Origin: Oscillospiraceae bacterium
GTDB lineage: Bacteria > Bacillota > Clostridia > Oscillospirales > Oscillospiraceae
NCBI GenBank assembly: GCA_017538965.1
Contig: JAFYHU010000017.1
Span: 35,212-99,211 of the forward strand
DNA: 64,000 bases
Direction: 5' to 3'
Shown: in pieces, positions 9,238 to 16,881 of the stretch
How positions within the stretch are numbered: the stretch's first letter is position 1
How the letters are laid out: every line of letters starts with the position of its first letter
Notes under the pieces: model-generated
Database searches by the model: none
What the model was told of the DNA's origin: nothing
What the model saw: only the letters and a program-made list of their open reading frames with translations
Made by a program: the position numbers and the translations under genes

Positions 9238-9336
9238 TCTCATGCGAACAGAAAAACAGGAAGATTGTGGAACCGGCTTTGTCGGGATAGGGTGCTTTTG
9301 CAAGGGTTGCCACTTTAACACGAAAAAACGAAAACC

Positions 9337-9398
9337 GAGGCTGCCTTTCGGCAGCCTCACTTCATTCAAACCGCGATACACGGTTGGTTAAAAACAAA
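9337..9398. repeat. 62-bp direct repeat, copy 1 (terminator-like hairpin plus AAA-gene 3' tail)
   Basis: This stretch is nearly identical to 13889-13951. Both have a 9-bp perfect stem (GAGGCTGCC/GGCAGCCTC) with different 4-nt loops (TTTC here, GAGA there), followed by the same 40 or so bases. On the minus strand the stem is followed by a T-rich run. In copy 2 the right part is the 3' end of the AAA-ATPase gene, so copy 1 may be the relic of a former copy of that gene. The rest of 9238-9336 shows nothing I recognise. Confidence 0.85.
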
Positions 9399-9421
9399 TC
9401 TATCTTGCGAAGCTATTTGAT

Positions 9422-9483
9422 ACAATTTACGATGAACCCAAAAAGTGCACCCGACCAAAAAAACCGGGTGCACAATTTACGAT
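9422..9483. repeat. Hairpin bracketed by a 12-bp direct repeat
   Basis: ACAATTTACGAT occurs at 9422-9433 and again at 9472-9483. Between them lies a 9-bp inverted repeat (GTGCACCCG/CGGGTGCAC) with an A-rich loop. The arrangement resembles a small insertion with a target duplication, or the end of a mobile element. No ORF is associated. Confidence 0.55.
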
Positions 9484-9503
9484 AGCCCGGAAACGGGCAT
9501 TAA

Positions 9504-9716
9504 TCAATATACTCTGATTCCACTAACCATAATATTTGTTTCGTCAATCACAATGCAGATTTTAGTTCCGTCAAATGATTCCTTTGCCAACTGATTATAA
9601 TTTATATATGTGTATATGTTCATATATGAAGCATCGGCTTTGGACTTATCAACATCGTAATAGTTCTGCCACGGCTTATCGACAGATGGGTATCCTGTCT
9701 GTATGGAAGAGAGCAT
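9504..9716 (-). CDS. 70-residue protein made of the two ends of an adenylate-forming enzyme (internal-deletion relic or mini-protein)
   Basis: Its start (TGYPSVDKPWQNYY) matches the start of the adenylate-forming enzyme at 10597-12573 (TGYPHIDMPWLKYY). Its end (VIDETNIMVSGIRVY) matches that protein's end (DIDETNLSLGGISIY). The roughly 590 catalytic residues between are missing. GGAGG lies about 10 bp before the ATG, and the gene follows the Sel1-type gene by 25 bp in the same direction, so it could still be translated. It is probably a relic of a second ligase gene with an in-frame internal deletion, but a functional mini-protein is possible. Confidence 0.6.
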   Translation of the reverse strand: MLSSIQTGYPSVDKPWQNYYDVDKSKADASYMNIYTYINYNQLAKESFDGTKICIVIDETNIMVSGIRVY

Positions 9717-9741
9717 AGCTGGTCTTCCTCCATGTCAAGTA

Positions 9742-10503
9742 TTATTGCTGAGCGTTGTCATCGGCTTCAGAAGCTATGCGCACATACGGAATAACCATTC
9801 GCATACCGGTTTGTTTATATACGTTATAGTAAAGCACGGAATGTGGGAGACCATCTTCATCATGCCCTATGGCAGAGCCGGCAAAAGTAAATTTGTATCT
9901 CGAATCCGTAGAATCCATTTCCTCTTCAAACGAAGAAATATCTTCAGTCCGTGTGATGTACTCCCAGCCCCCGCTAAGCAGTTCGAGATCTTCATCAAAT
10001 GAGCCATCTGCTTCCATCTTTTCTCTGATTTCAAGTAACTGAAATAGATAGTCCTTCGATGGAATAGTTGCACCAATATGCGTTTGCAGGAGAATATATT
10101 CATTTCTTAAGGCATCCTTCGACCCAAGTTCTGCTGATTTTTCGAAGTATTTCAATATGTTTTTGTAATACTCTGGATCGTTATTTTCAGGGTCCGAGTT
10201 TGTTGCTAATATGTACCCTATATTGTTATAAGCCTTAGCCAAATGGTCACCTCTGCTGCTTGTGGATATCCAGTACCAGTATAGGCTTTCCGGATAATCA
10301 CCTATATCAAGACAAAAGTCAGCAAGCTTAACCTGTGATTTCACATTGCCTGCTTCCGCCCTGGCTCGAAGATTCTTATTCCATGGAATAAATGACCAAC
10401 TGGTCACGAGAAGTGCCAGAAAAGCAACAACAAGTGCTGCAAAAGCTATTCTGTTGCTTGTTGCGTTGCCGTTGAGTGATTGCGTAGATTGTTTCTGGCT
10501 CAT
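9742..10503 (-). CDS. Sel1/TPR-like repeat protein with one N-terminal membrane anchor
   Basis: A 253-residue protein. Residues about 18-42 form one hydrophobic segment (IAFAALVVAFLALLVTSWSF). The following ~100 residues show helical Sel1-like repeats (RARAEAGNVKSQVKLADFC, AYNNIGYILA, YFEKSAELGSKDAL), usually protein-interaction scaffolds. The C-terminal part has no motif I know. AAGGAG precedes the ATG. It lies downstream of the adenylate-forming enzyme on the same strand and is more AT-rich than the flanking chromosome, in keeping with transfer. No specific function can be assigned. Confidence 0.65.
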   Translation of the reverse strand: MSQKQSTQSLNGNATSNRIAFAALVVAFLALLVTSWSFIPWNKNLRARAEAGNVKSQVKLADFCLDIGDYPESLYWYWISTSSRGDHLAKAYNNIGYILATNSDPENNDPEYYKNILKYFEKSAELGSKDALRNEYILLQTHIGATIPSKDYLFQLLEIREKMEADGSFDEDLELLSGGWEYITRTEDISSFEEEMDSTDSRYKFTFAGSAIGHDEDGLPHSVLYYNVYKQTGMRMVIPYVRIASEADDNAQQ

Positions 10504-10596
10504 TGATATCTTATCTCCTTGCTATGTCGGGATCAGCCATTTGAGTCCCCCTTATTAATTTCTTCCAATGTATGGTAGCCGACTTTAAGCATTATT

Positions 10597-12573
10597 TCAC
10601 TTTTTCGTTTTACTGTTCCTATATATTGATATCCCACCAAGGCTTAGGTTGGTCTCATCAATGTCAACATTGATTTCATTGCCATCCAGCTCAATTTGTG
10701 ATAGCAGCTTAAAATCGACCTTATTGTTTTTCGTTTGCGGTAATTCTTTATAGAACTTGAACTTTGATGGCATCTGCCTTGACACAGATGTTTCGTTCTC
10801 GCTCAGCCGATGAATAATATCTTCAACTATTCTGACCTCATCACGATCTTCAATCAAGTCGGTGTTCAGTTGGATATGTGCAATAGGCATGATTCCATTT
10901 TTTATGGCATCAAAATAGCCTGTAATAACACAATTCTGGATGTACGAGATAGACTCAAAAACACGCTCTACTTCGCGAGGTTTATATTTAAATCCATCAA
11001 AACGTGCAAACGTCCTGTCTCTCCGTTCATCAAACCTAAAAATGCCAGATCTATTCATGGTGACAATATCTTTGGTCCTTATATAGTCTTTGCCATCCAT
11101 TGTAAAGTGTTCCACAATGGTTTCGCCATTCATTTTTCCATGTGTAATTGCTGGGGACGACACGACATTTTCGCCTGTTAGATACTCTTCCCCTTCCTCG
11201 AACTTTAATGGCACCAATCTGTCTGTTATATCAGGATCAACGATACCGTATACTACACCGGGCAATGGTATACCGATGGTTTCTGGCTCTCCATATTCGC
11301 CGGTTGCGAAGCACATACACCCGGCTGTTTCGCTCATTCCATGGCCCTTCTCGATAATTGCTTTACTACCATTCTCAATAAGGTACTGTTTGAGACGGAC
11401 TTCTGTTGCTCTATTCATTGTATCTCCGCCAAACATCACCTTACGGATTCCATATATATCAGCCTTTTTCAGATAATAGCAATCAGGCAGTCCTCCTGCC
11501 CATGCAGGGGCAGTCATAAGAATATTGGGCTTGTATTTCTTTACCAAATAACCGAATTCCCCGATTTGAAACTCAGGGACCACAAAGGAGTGAGCCAAAG
11601 AAACCTTATTCAGCAGCATGTTGTCACACAAGCCGAAAGGAGCAAAATAGGGCAATTCTTGAACGACCCTCTCACCAGGCTTAAATAAGACCTTCCCATA
11701 GAACAGGTGCTGCATGGCAGCAATTAAATTGGCGTTTGATAGCTCAATGGGTTTCGGCAAGGACCCGCTCGTTCCGGAAGTATGACCTGTATATACAATT
11801 TGATCCGAATCACTATCTTTGGTGAACGACATGCCCTTAGAATCCCGGAGCAAATCGAGGTAATTAACTATCCGGAGTGGAGACGCCGCAATAGTTTTCT
11901 TTAGAGCTTCACCGACGGATTTGCTTTCTTTGACCATTCTAAGAACAATGTCAACCGCCGAAAGCCGATTAATACTTTCTCCCTTGGATCGGTGGTTTTT
12001 TATTCTATTATAGTTCACTAGATCGTTTATATAATCCAGCTTTCCTCTTAGCGTCATATCGTCCATTGCGCTCAGAACAACAATCTCTTCTATTCCGAGA
12101 TCTTTCAATTCGTTTTCGATATAGCAAAGAGTAGCAATGTATACCCGATCTAGTGCAAGGATACTCTTGGGCCGTTCCCTTTTGAATATCTCCAGCTGCT
12201 TTCTTGCGCTTGCTTTCATATCCATAGAATCTGGCCTTGGATCAATAAAATCCAAATGAGCACCCATTTGAGCAGCGCCAAAAAACAACTGGTTGATGCT
12301 CGGCATATTTGGAACCATGCACAGAATCTTGTCGTTCTTATGGATTCCTAAACCTTGTAAAGCGCGGGATGCATCATTGATTCTTTCAATGGATTCGGCG
12401 TATGTGTAATCGCGGGTGTAGTAAGTGTCATCGATCATATCTTCGTGTCCGATGCTTTTACCATACACGTAATCCGTAATGTTTCCAGTCGGATACTCAA
12501 CAGTGATTTCTTTCCCGTAATACTTCAACCACGGCATATCAATATGCGGGTAGCCAGTCAGTTTTGCCTCCAT
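10597..12573 (-). CDS. AMP-dependent (adenylate-forming) acyl synthetase/ligase
   Basis: A 658-residue ANL-superfamily enzyme. The P-loop-like motif YTGHTSGTSGSLPKP is at 260-274, the A5-type GHGMSETAG at 410-418, and RTKDIVTMNRSGIFRF with the FDERRDR turn corresponds to the A7/A8 hinge. Such enzymes activate a carboxylate as acyl-AMP and pass it to CoA or a carrier protein. No carrier protein gene is adjacent, so the acceptor is unknown. The TGYP..D.PW..YY N-terminus looks like a clostridial subfamily often found in accessory loci. AAGGAG lies before the ATG. Its lower GC than the flanks suggests horizontal acquisition with the neighbouring recombinase. Confidence 0.88.
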   Translation of the reverse strand: MEAKLTGYPHIDMPWLKYYGKEITVEYPTGNITDYVYGKSIGHEDMIDDTYYTRDYTYAESIERINDASRALQGLGIHKNDKILCMVPNMPSINQLFFGAAQMGAHLDFIDPRPDSMDMKASARKQLEIFKRERPKSILALDRVYIATLCYIENELKDLGIEEIVVLSAMDDMTLRGKLDYINDLVNYNRIKNHRSKGESINRLSAVDIVLRMVKESKSVGEALKKTIAASPLRIVNYLDLLRDSKGMSFTKDSDSDQIVYTGHTSGTSGSLPKPIELSNANLIAAMQHLFYGKVLFKPGERVVQELPYFAPFGLCDNMLLNKVSLAHSFVVPEFQIGEFGYLVKKYKPNILMTAPAWAGGLPDCYYLKKADIYGIRKVMFGGDTMNRATEVRLKQYLIENGSKAIIEKGHGMSETAGCMCFATGEYGEPETIGIPLPGVVYGIVDPDITDRLVPLKFEEGEEYLTGENVVSSPAITHGKMNGETIVEHFTMDGKDYIRTKDIVTMNRSGIFRFDERRDRTFARFDGFKYKPREVERVFESISYIQNCVITGYFDAIKNGIMPIAHIQLNTDLIEDRDEVRIVEDIIHRLSENETSVSRQMPSKFKFYKELPQTKNNKVDFKLLSQIELDGNEINVDIDETNLSLGGISIYRNSKTKK

Positions 12574-12627
12574 TATATGCTCTCCTTATGTAAGAAATAA
12601 GAAAACTCCATTCATTATTTAATGGCT

Positions 12628-12773
12628 CTGTTCCGGAAGGTAGACAATACGGTACAGCAAAAAAAGCATGAAACGAAAGCGCAGCACGCCTTCGAATCAT
12701 GCTTTTTTGTGCGTTCTGCTCGGATAATCCGATTATATCAAAACTGTTTCATATTGTCTACCTTCTGAAACAG
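12628..12773. repeat. 30-bp inverted repeat pair flanking a terminator
   Basis: Bases 12628-12657 and 12744-12773 are inverted copies, 25 of 30 matching, sharing the core GAAGGTAGACAATA. Each arm also starts and ends with a short self-complementary end (CTGTTTC/GAAACAG in the right arm). The right arm overlaps the 3' end of the recombinase gene. This could be the ends of a short inserted element or a recombination site for the adjacent enzyme. Confidence 0.6.
12666..12702 (-). terminator. Bidirectional rho-independent terminator after the recombinase gene
   Basis: Stem GCATGA/TCATGC is extended inward by CGAA/TTCG and GCG/CGC pairs. It is flanked by an A-run on the left and a T-run on the right, so it can end transcripts from both sides. 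It separates the recombinase gene from the adenylate-forming enzyme gene. Confidence 0.8.
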
Positions 12774-13374
12774 GGTTTTTCTGCGTCCAGGCAAGATAAT
12801 GCCTGTAGAACGTGGTGTGGCTCATGTTGAGAGTCCTGGCGGCATCGCGTGTTGAAAGCTTGCCGAAACGACACTGAACACAGATGCTCTCAAACTCTTC
12901 TGGCAATGGGGCGACATTTCTGCCAAAGTGCTTTCCTTTCGCCTTTGCAGCTGCGATGCCTTCCGCCTGCCGCTGGTGGATGGATTCTCGCTCGGTTTGG
13001 GCGAAATAGGCCATGATCTGTAGAACCATGTCCGCGATAAAGGTCCCTGTCAGGTTTCCATTCTTCGCCCGGGTATCGAGGAGGTCCATATCGAGCACGA
13101 GGATGTCTGCGCCGATGTCTTTTGTAATGTTCTGCCATTGGATAAGAATATCTTTGTAGTTCCGGCCCAGGCGGTCCACGCTCTTCAGGATTAGAAGGTC
13201 GCCAGCCTTGAGCTGTTTCAGCATTTTCTGATAGGCGGGGCGGTCGAAGTCTTTGCCGGACTGGTAATCGCAAAAGATATTCTTCTTCGGAATGTTGTAC
13301 GGTTCCAGCGCCGCGAGCTGCCGGTCGATGTTCTGCTCCCTGGTTGAAACCCGAACATATGCGTAATTTGCCAT
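12733..13374 (-). CDS. Serine recombinase (resolvase/invertase family)
   Basis: A 213-residue small serine recombinase. The catalytic serine lies in YVRVSTREQN (Ser8 of the chosen start). LKSVDRLGRNYKDIL carries the conserved Arg and Asp. The long helix MAYFAQTERESIHQRQAEGI is followed by a C-terminal helix-turn-helix (TRDAARTLNMSHTTFYRHY). The start at 13374 is chosen because CAGGAGG lies 7 bp before it; the upstream ATG at 13407 has no such site. It probably catalyses resolution or inversion between short sites, and may act at the repeats at 12628-12773 or 13440-13550. It marks the island as mobile or formerly mobile. Confidence 0.93.
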   Translation of the reverse strand: MANYAYVRVSTREQNIDRQLAALEPYNIPKKNIFCDYQSGKDFDRPAYQKMLKQLKAGDLLILKSVDRLGRNYKDILIQWQNITKDIGADILVLDMDLLDTRAKNGNLTGTFIADMVLQIMAYFAQTERESIHQRQAEGIAAAKAKGKHFGRNVAPLPEEFESICVQCRFGKLSTRDAARTLNMSHTTFYRHYLAWTQKNPVSEGRQYETVLI

Positions 13375-13439
13375 TGTTTTACCTCCTGCGTTTGTGGTTT
13401 CAACCATTATCTACAGCAGGCAAAACGGTACACCAGTAT

Positions 13440-13550
13440 TACCTTTGCAAAGGTATTCCCATTATAGCTAAATTTTCAAGCGGAGTCAACTATGCAAAGG
13501 TAAGTTTCGCGGGGTTCGTCTGCTATCATATTCCTAACTTTACAAAGGTA
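13440..13550. promoter_or_regulatory. Three CAAAGGTA boxes between divergent recombinase and XRE genes
   Basis: A perfect 16-bp palindrome, TACCTTTGCAAAGGTA, lies at 13440-13455. Related half or near-palindromes recur at 13491-13504 (ATGCAAAGGTAAG) and 13537-13552 (CTTTACAAAGGTAAG), about 47-48 bp apart. The layout fits operators for the XRE protein or subsites of a resolution site. Confidence 0.65.
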
Positions 13551-13574
13551 AGAATGTGACGCAGGAGAACCCCT

Positions 13575-13820
13575 ATGCAATATCATGAACTGTTTGCACT
13601 ACGTATCCGGCAGTTATGCAAAGAACATGGCATAACAGTCAATCGGCTGGCGACGCTGAGCGGTCTGAAACAATCAACCATTGACAATATCATCCGGGGA
13701 ACAAGTAAGAATCCGAAGGTACACACACTTCATCAGATTGCAGTGACCTTTAACATGACGCTGAGCGAGTTTCTGGATTTCCCGGAGCTGAATGAATACC
13801 CGATTGATGATGAAGAATAA
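13575..13820 (+). CDS. Small XRE-family helix-turn-helix regulator
   Basis: An 81-residue protein made almost entirely of one Cro/C1-type helix-turn-helix: LRIRQLCKEHGITVNRLATLSGLKQSTIDNI. A conserved tail TLHQIAVTFNMTLSEFL is typical of small clostridial XRE proteins found in mobile elements. AGGAGAACCCCT precedes the ATG. It is transcribed divergently from the serine recombinase, with three palindromic boxes between them. It probably represses itself and the recombinase by binding those boxes, which is inferred from layout only. Confidence 0.88.
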   Translation: MQYHELFALRIRQLCKEHGITVNRLATLSGLKQSTIDNIIRGTSKNPKVHTLHQIAVTFNMTLSEFLDFPELNEYPIDDEE

Positions 13821-13888
13821 AGACAGGGATTCGACTAGAGAAAGCTGAATCCCTGCCGTGCTTTTCTTCGTTGATAAAAAAGGTGAAT

Positions 13889-13951
13889 GAGGCTGCCGAG
13901 AGGCAGCCTCACTTCATTCAAACCGCGATACACGGTTGGTTAAAAAACAAA
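13889..13951 (-). repeat. 62-bp direct repeat, copy 2, including the terminator of the AAA-ATPase gene
   Basis: Partner of 9337-9398. The 9-bp stem GAGGCTGCC/GGCAGCCTC followed on the minus strand by a CCTTTTTT run makes a good terminator for the AAA gene, whose stop codon lies inside the repeat at 13940-13942. One extra A and the loop bases distinguish it from copy 1. Confidence 0.85.
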
Positions 13952-15799
13952 ACTGTTCGTTTTTACTTCTACGGATTTTCCGGAAAACGCTATTCCGTAT
14001 TTGATTATTTTCTTAACTCCGCGATCTTCAAGCTCCCGTGTGTAATTCTGCCTGTCAATCTGGGCGATGGCTTCCTCGGCTATCACTGGCAGGTCTTTCT
14101 TTTCAGAAGCAGGAACGGATTTGAACTCCATCACAATTCCCGGAAGCATCCTTTCCTTCGGTTCCATCTGAAGGTCAAATCGTCCGTCTCCGGACTCGCG
14201 GTTTGAGCGGATATAGTATTTCGAAGAGAGACTTGCAACCAATCCCAGCATCATTCCGTGGTAAAATCCCTCAGATGCTCCGTCAAAAGCGGAAATGCAG
14301 CTGATCATATAATCCCGCAGTGCTTTTTCCAGCCGTTTTCCATCCCCGAGATAGATTGCTTTCTCAAGTTCCGGGATCACTCCGCCTGTCGACCGTGTTT
14401 TCATCCATCCCAGGACTTCTGTGTTATAAACTCTGCGGATTTCCATGTTTGGGATTCTGAGTGCGGCAAATGTCCCGAACTCCGTCTCTTCTGTATCAGA
14501 GGACAATGTAAGGTAGCCCGCAAGAAGAAGAAAACTGAAAACCGTATCCGCACCGTCTGACATTTGGGGATAAACAACTTCCATGTTCAATGCGGCATGG
14601 ATTTCTTCATCCTGCATGATACGGGTCAGTTGATCGGATACCTCCGGCGTCAGATCCTGCAGTATTTCCCGGATAATCTCATTGTCACTTGTGTTTGCCC
14701 AGAAAGCCTTTGCCTGCCCGTCATTTGCAAAGTAACCCGTTACTGACCATGGATTGTAGATTTCCGATTTTCCGAAACGGTATCCATCATACCATCTGCG
14801 AATTTCCTGCATTCCGTCAGATTTTCCGTAATAGTCTGCCATTTCCTGGACTTCATCACCGGTAAATCCAAAGCAGCTGCTGTATTTATCGTCAAGAACA
14901 GTATTAACGGTCAGATTGTTTAATCCGCTGAACAGGTTTTCCTTGGAGACGCGCATGATTCCTGTCAACACACCAAATGCCAGATCCGGATTGTCCTTTA
15001 ATCCGCCGGACAGGAAGTTGCGCATAAATGCAATCACGTCCTGATAAAAACCCCTGGTATAGCCGTGCTGAATGGGCGTATCATACTCATCAATGAGAAT
15101 AACAACATTCCTTCTGTGATGCACGGCAAGCATACGGGTCAGATTCAGAAGGGCACGGCTGTATTCCACATCAGTGAGGGTGCCTTTTTCCATTCGAAGG
15201 AGGTAATCCTTATCGTCAGCTCCCAGCATATCGCTTTTCGGTAATTCAGGGTGACGTTTATATTCGTCCTTCAGGATAAGGCGTATCGCTTCCAGCGAAT
15301 CCTGCCAATTATCAAATTTGATATCCTTAAATGTGAGCATGATTACAGGGTATGTTCCCTGCAGCGATCGATACTTCTGCCCGCATTGCCAGATCTTCTT
15401 GTCAGCAAAGTATTTTGAAGTATCTTCATCCGTCTTCTCAAAGAAGGTCTTGAGCATGTTGATTGCCAGGGTCTTGCCAAATCTGCGCGGGCGTGTAAAC
15501 AGGGTAACCATGTTGTGATCATCGACCAGATCACGAATCAGCAATGTCTTATCAACATAGTAACACTCGCTGGAGATTTCAACATAGGAGGTGTTCCCAA
15601 CGGCGCATGGCAGCAGAGAACCACTCATCCCTGCAGCCCCCATATAAGCACGTACAGATTCTTCCGGAATTTTCCAATTCCGGCCGTCCTGAACTGCACC
15701 GTTAAACTTCCCTTCATGGCAGAGTCCCACAACCCGTCGCGTTGTCATGTGAAGCATCTCCGCAGCCTTGGAAGTGCCAATGTAATCGATTCTGTCCAT
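13940..15799 (-). CDS. AAA-like ATPase with C-terminal PD-(D/E)XK nuclease-type domain and N-terminal HTH
   Basis: A 619-residue protein. Residues 1-55 form a MerR/excisionase-like helix-turn-helix (TSKAAEMLHMTTRRVVGLCHEG). An AAA-like domain follows with the variant P-loop RPRRFGKT and the Walker B segment VILIDEYDTP. The C-terminal part ends in a PD-(D/E)XK-like core (DGRFDLQM then IVMEFKSV). This family is highly multiplied in gut Clostridia and Bacteroidetes genomes. Its function is unproven, with mobile-element or defence roles suggested. AGGAGGGCG lies before the ATG. The promoter region holds repeated boxes that its own helix-turn-helix could bind. Confidence 0.9.
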   Translation of the reverse strand: MDRIDYIGTSKAAEMLHMTTRRVVGLCHEGKFNGAVQDGRNWKIPEESVRAYMGAAGMSGSLLPCAVGNTSYVEISSECYYVDKTLLIRDLVDDHNMVTLFTRPRRFGKTLAINMLKTFFEKTDEDTSKYFADKKIWQCGQKYRSLQGTYPVIMLTFKDIKFDNWQDSLEAIRLILKDEYKRHPELPKSDMLGADDKDYLLRMEKGTLTDVEYSRALLNLTRMLAVHHRRNVVILIDEYDTPIQHGYTRGFYQDVIAFMRNFLSGGLKDNPDLAFGVLTGIMRVSKENLFSGLNNLTVNTVLDDKYSSCFGFTGDEVQEMADYYGKSDGMQEIRRWYDGYRFGKSEIYNPWSVTGYFANDGQAKAFWANTSDNEIIREILQDLTPEVSDQLTRIMQDEEIHAALNMEVVYPQMSDGADTVFSFLLLAGYLTLSSDTEETEFGTFAALRIPNMEIRRVYNTEVLGWMKTRSTGGVIPELEKAIYLGDGKRLEKALRDYMISCISAFDGASEGFYHGMMLGLVASLSSKYYIRSNRESGDGRFDLQMEPKERMLPGIVMEFKSVPASEKKDLPVIAEEAIAQIDRQNYTRELEDRGVKKIIKYGIAFSGKSVEVKTNSFVF

Positions 15800-15818
15800 C
15801 GCAAACGCCCTCCTGTTG

Positions 15819-15893
15819 AATCGGAATTATTTTAGCATATATCGGAAACGAAATCAAGATATTTCCGATTGATTTCCGTCATATTTCCGATTT
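15819..15893 (-). promoter_or_regulatory. Promoter of the AAA-ATPase gene with ATCGGAAA-type boxes
   Basis: On the minus strand, TTGATT (15852-15857) and TAAAAT (15829-15834) are 17 bp apart, a near-consensus sigma-A promoter. Five copies of an ATCGGAA-like box surround it: 15819, 15841, and inverted copies around 15861, 15873 and 15883. Self-regulation by the encoded protein's N-terminal helix-turn-helix is plausible. Confidence 0.7.
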
Positions 15894-15911
15894 AACATCA
15901 GAAAAAACAGA

Positions 15912-15947
15912 GATAACACTTGGCGCCGGAAGGTGTCGGGCGTTATC
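15912..15947 (+). promoter_or_regulatory. 36-nt stem-loop leader, copy 1
   Basis: It matches 26071-26106 (read on the minus strand) at 29 of 36 positions and can fold with GATAAC pairing to GTTATC. In both places it lies 40-80 bp upstream of a CoA-transferase start codon, so it travelled with the duplicated gene. It may be an operator or an RNA leader. Confidence 0.6.
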
Positions 15948-15986
15948 CTTATACAGGAAGACGAAAAAGGAAGGAAGGCGTGTTTT

Positions 15987-16802
15987 ATGGATTATCAGGC
16001 CATGTATGCCGAAAAGCTCTGCGCCGCGGAAGAGGCGGTAAAAATCGTGAAGGATGGCGACTGGGTCGACTACAGCCAGACCTGCTCGTGTCCGCAGCTG
16101 CTGGACAGGGCGCTTTCGGCCCGTTCGGGGGAGCTGAAGGACGTAAAGATCCGCTGCGCCATTTCCATGACTCCGGTGGCCACGGTGGAGAACGACCCGG
16201 AGCACTCCTTCACCTATAATCTGTGGCATTGCTCGGGCATCGACCGCAAGTACATCGACCAGGGACGCGCCTTTCACAGCCCGATGCTGTTCCGGCACTG
16301 CGGAAGCTATTACCGCAAGGGCTATGCGCCGGTGAACGTGGCGATGCTTACGGTTTCGCCCATGGACCGGAACGGCAATTTCTCATACGGTCTGACCAAC
16401 TGTGCCACGCAGGAGATCGTGGACACCGCCGAACACGTCGTCCTTGAGGTGAACCCCACGATGCCGACCGTCACGGGCATTGAGAATGACCATATCAACA
16501 TCCGGGATGTCAGCTGCCTGGTGGAGAGCGACCTGCCCATACCGACCGTCAAAAGCCCGGCGGCCACGGACATCGACCGGAAAATCGCGTCGTACATCTT
16601 TCCGTATGTCACGAGCGGCTGCACCCTGCAACTCGGCATCGGCGGCATCCCGAATTCCATCGGCAGCATGATCGCGGAGTCGGATGTCCGGGATCTCGGC
16701 ATGCATACCGAGTTGATGAGCGACGGCTATCTGGACCTCTACCGGGCGGGCAGAATCACCAACGCGAAAAAGAAGGTGCACCGCGGCAACACCCGCCTTT
16801 AG
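15987..16802 (+). pseudogene. Truncated CoA-transferase (duplicate of 24699-26033)
   Basis: The first ~263 residues are about 85% identical by eye to the full 444-residue CoA-transferase encoded at 24699-26033, including the region around the likely catalytic Glu242 (MHTELMSDG). The frame then breaks into VHRGNTRL and stops, so the C-terminal half is missing. A normal ribosome binding site (AAGGAAGG) and start remain, and the 36-nt stem-loop upstream is also duplicated. Just after the break lies a double-hairpin element that may have caused the truncation. Without the C-terminal domain it is unlikely to be active. Confidence 0.88.
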
Positions 16803-16809
16803 ACGGATA

Positions 16810-16881
16810 AGTAATCAGCCCTTATAGGGCTATTTGCAAACCACCACTTGAAGTGGTGGTTGCTGACTTGACAGTAATCAG
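16810..16881. mobile_element. Small double-hairpin element with 9-bp flanking repeats (possible IS200/IS605-end relic or MITE)
   Basis: AGTAATCAG occurs at 16810-16818 and 16873-16881. Between them are two palindromes: AGCCCTTATAGGGCT (16817-16831) and an 11-bp perfect inverted repeat AACCACCACTT/AAGTGGTGGTT (16839-16861). Hairpins like the second are typical of IS200/IS605-type element ends in Clostridia. No transposase remains. It lies at the breakpoint of the truncated CoA-transferase. Confidence 0.5.

Noticed and set aside
7126-9381. A 751-codon open frame antisense to the GH3 gene
   Set aside because: Low-complexity composition and no motifs; the + strand GH3 is unmistakable.
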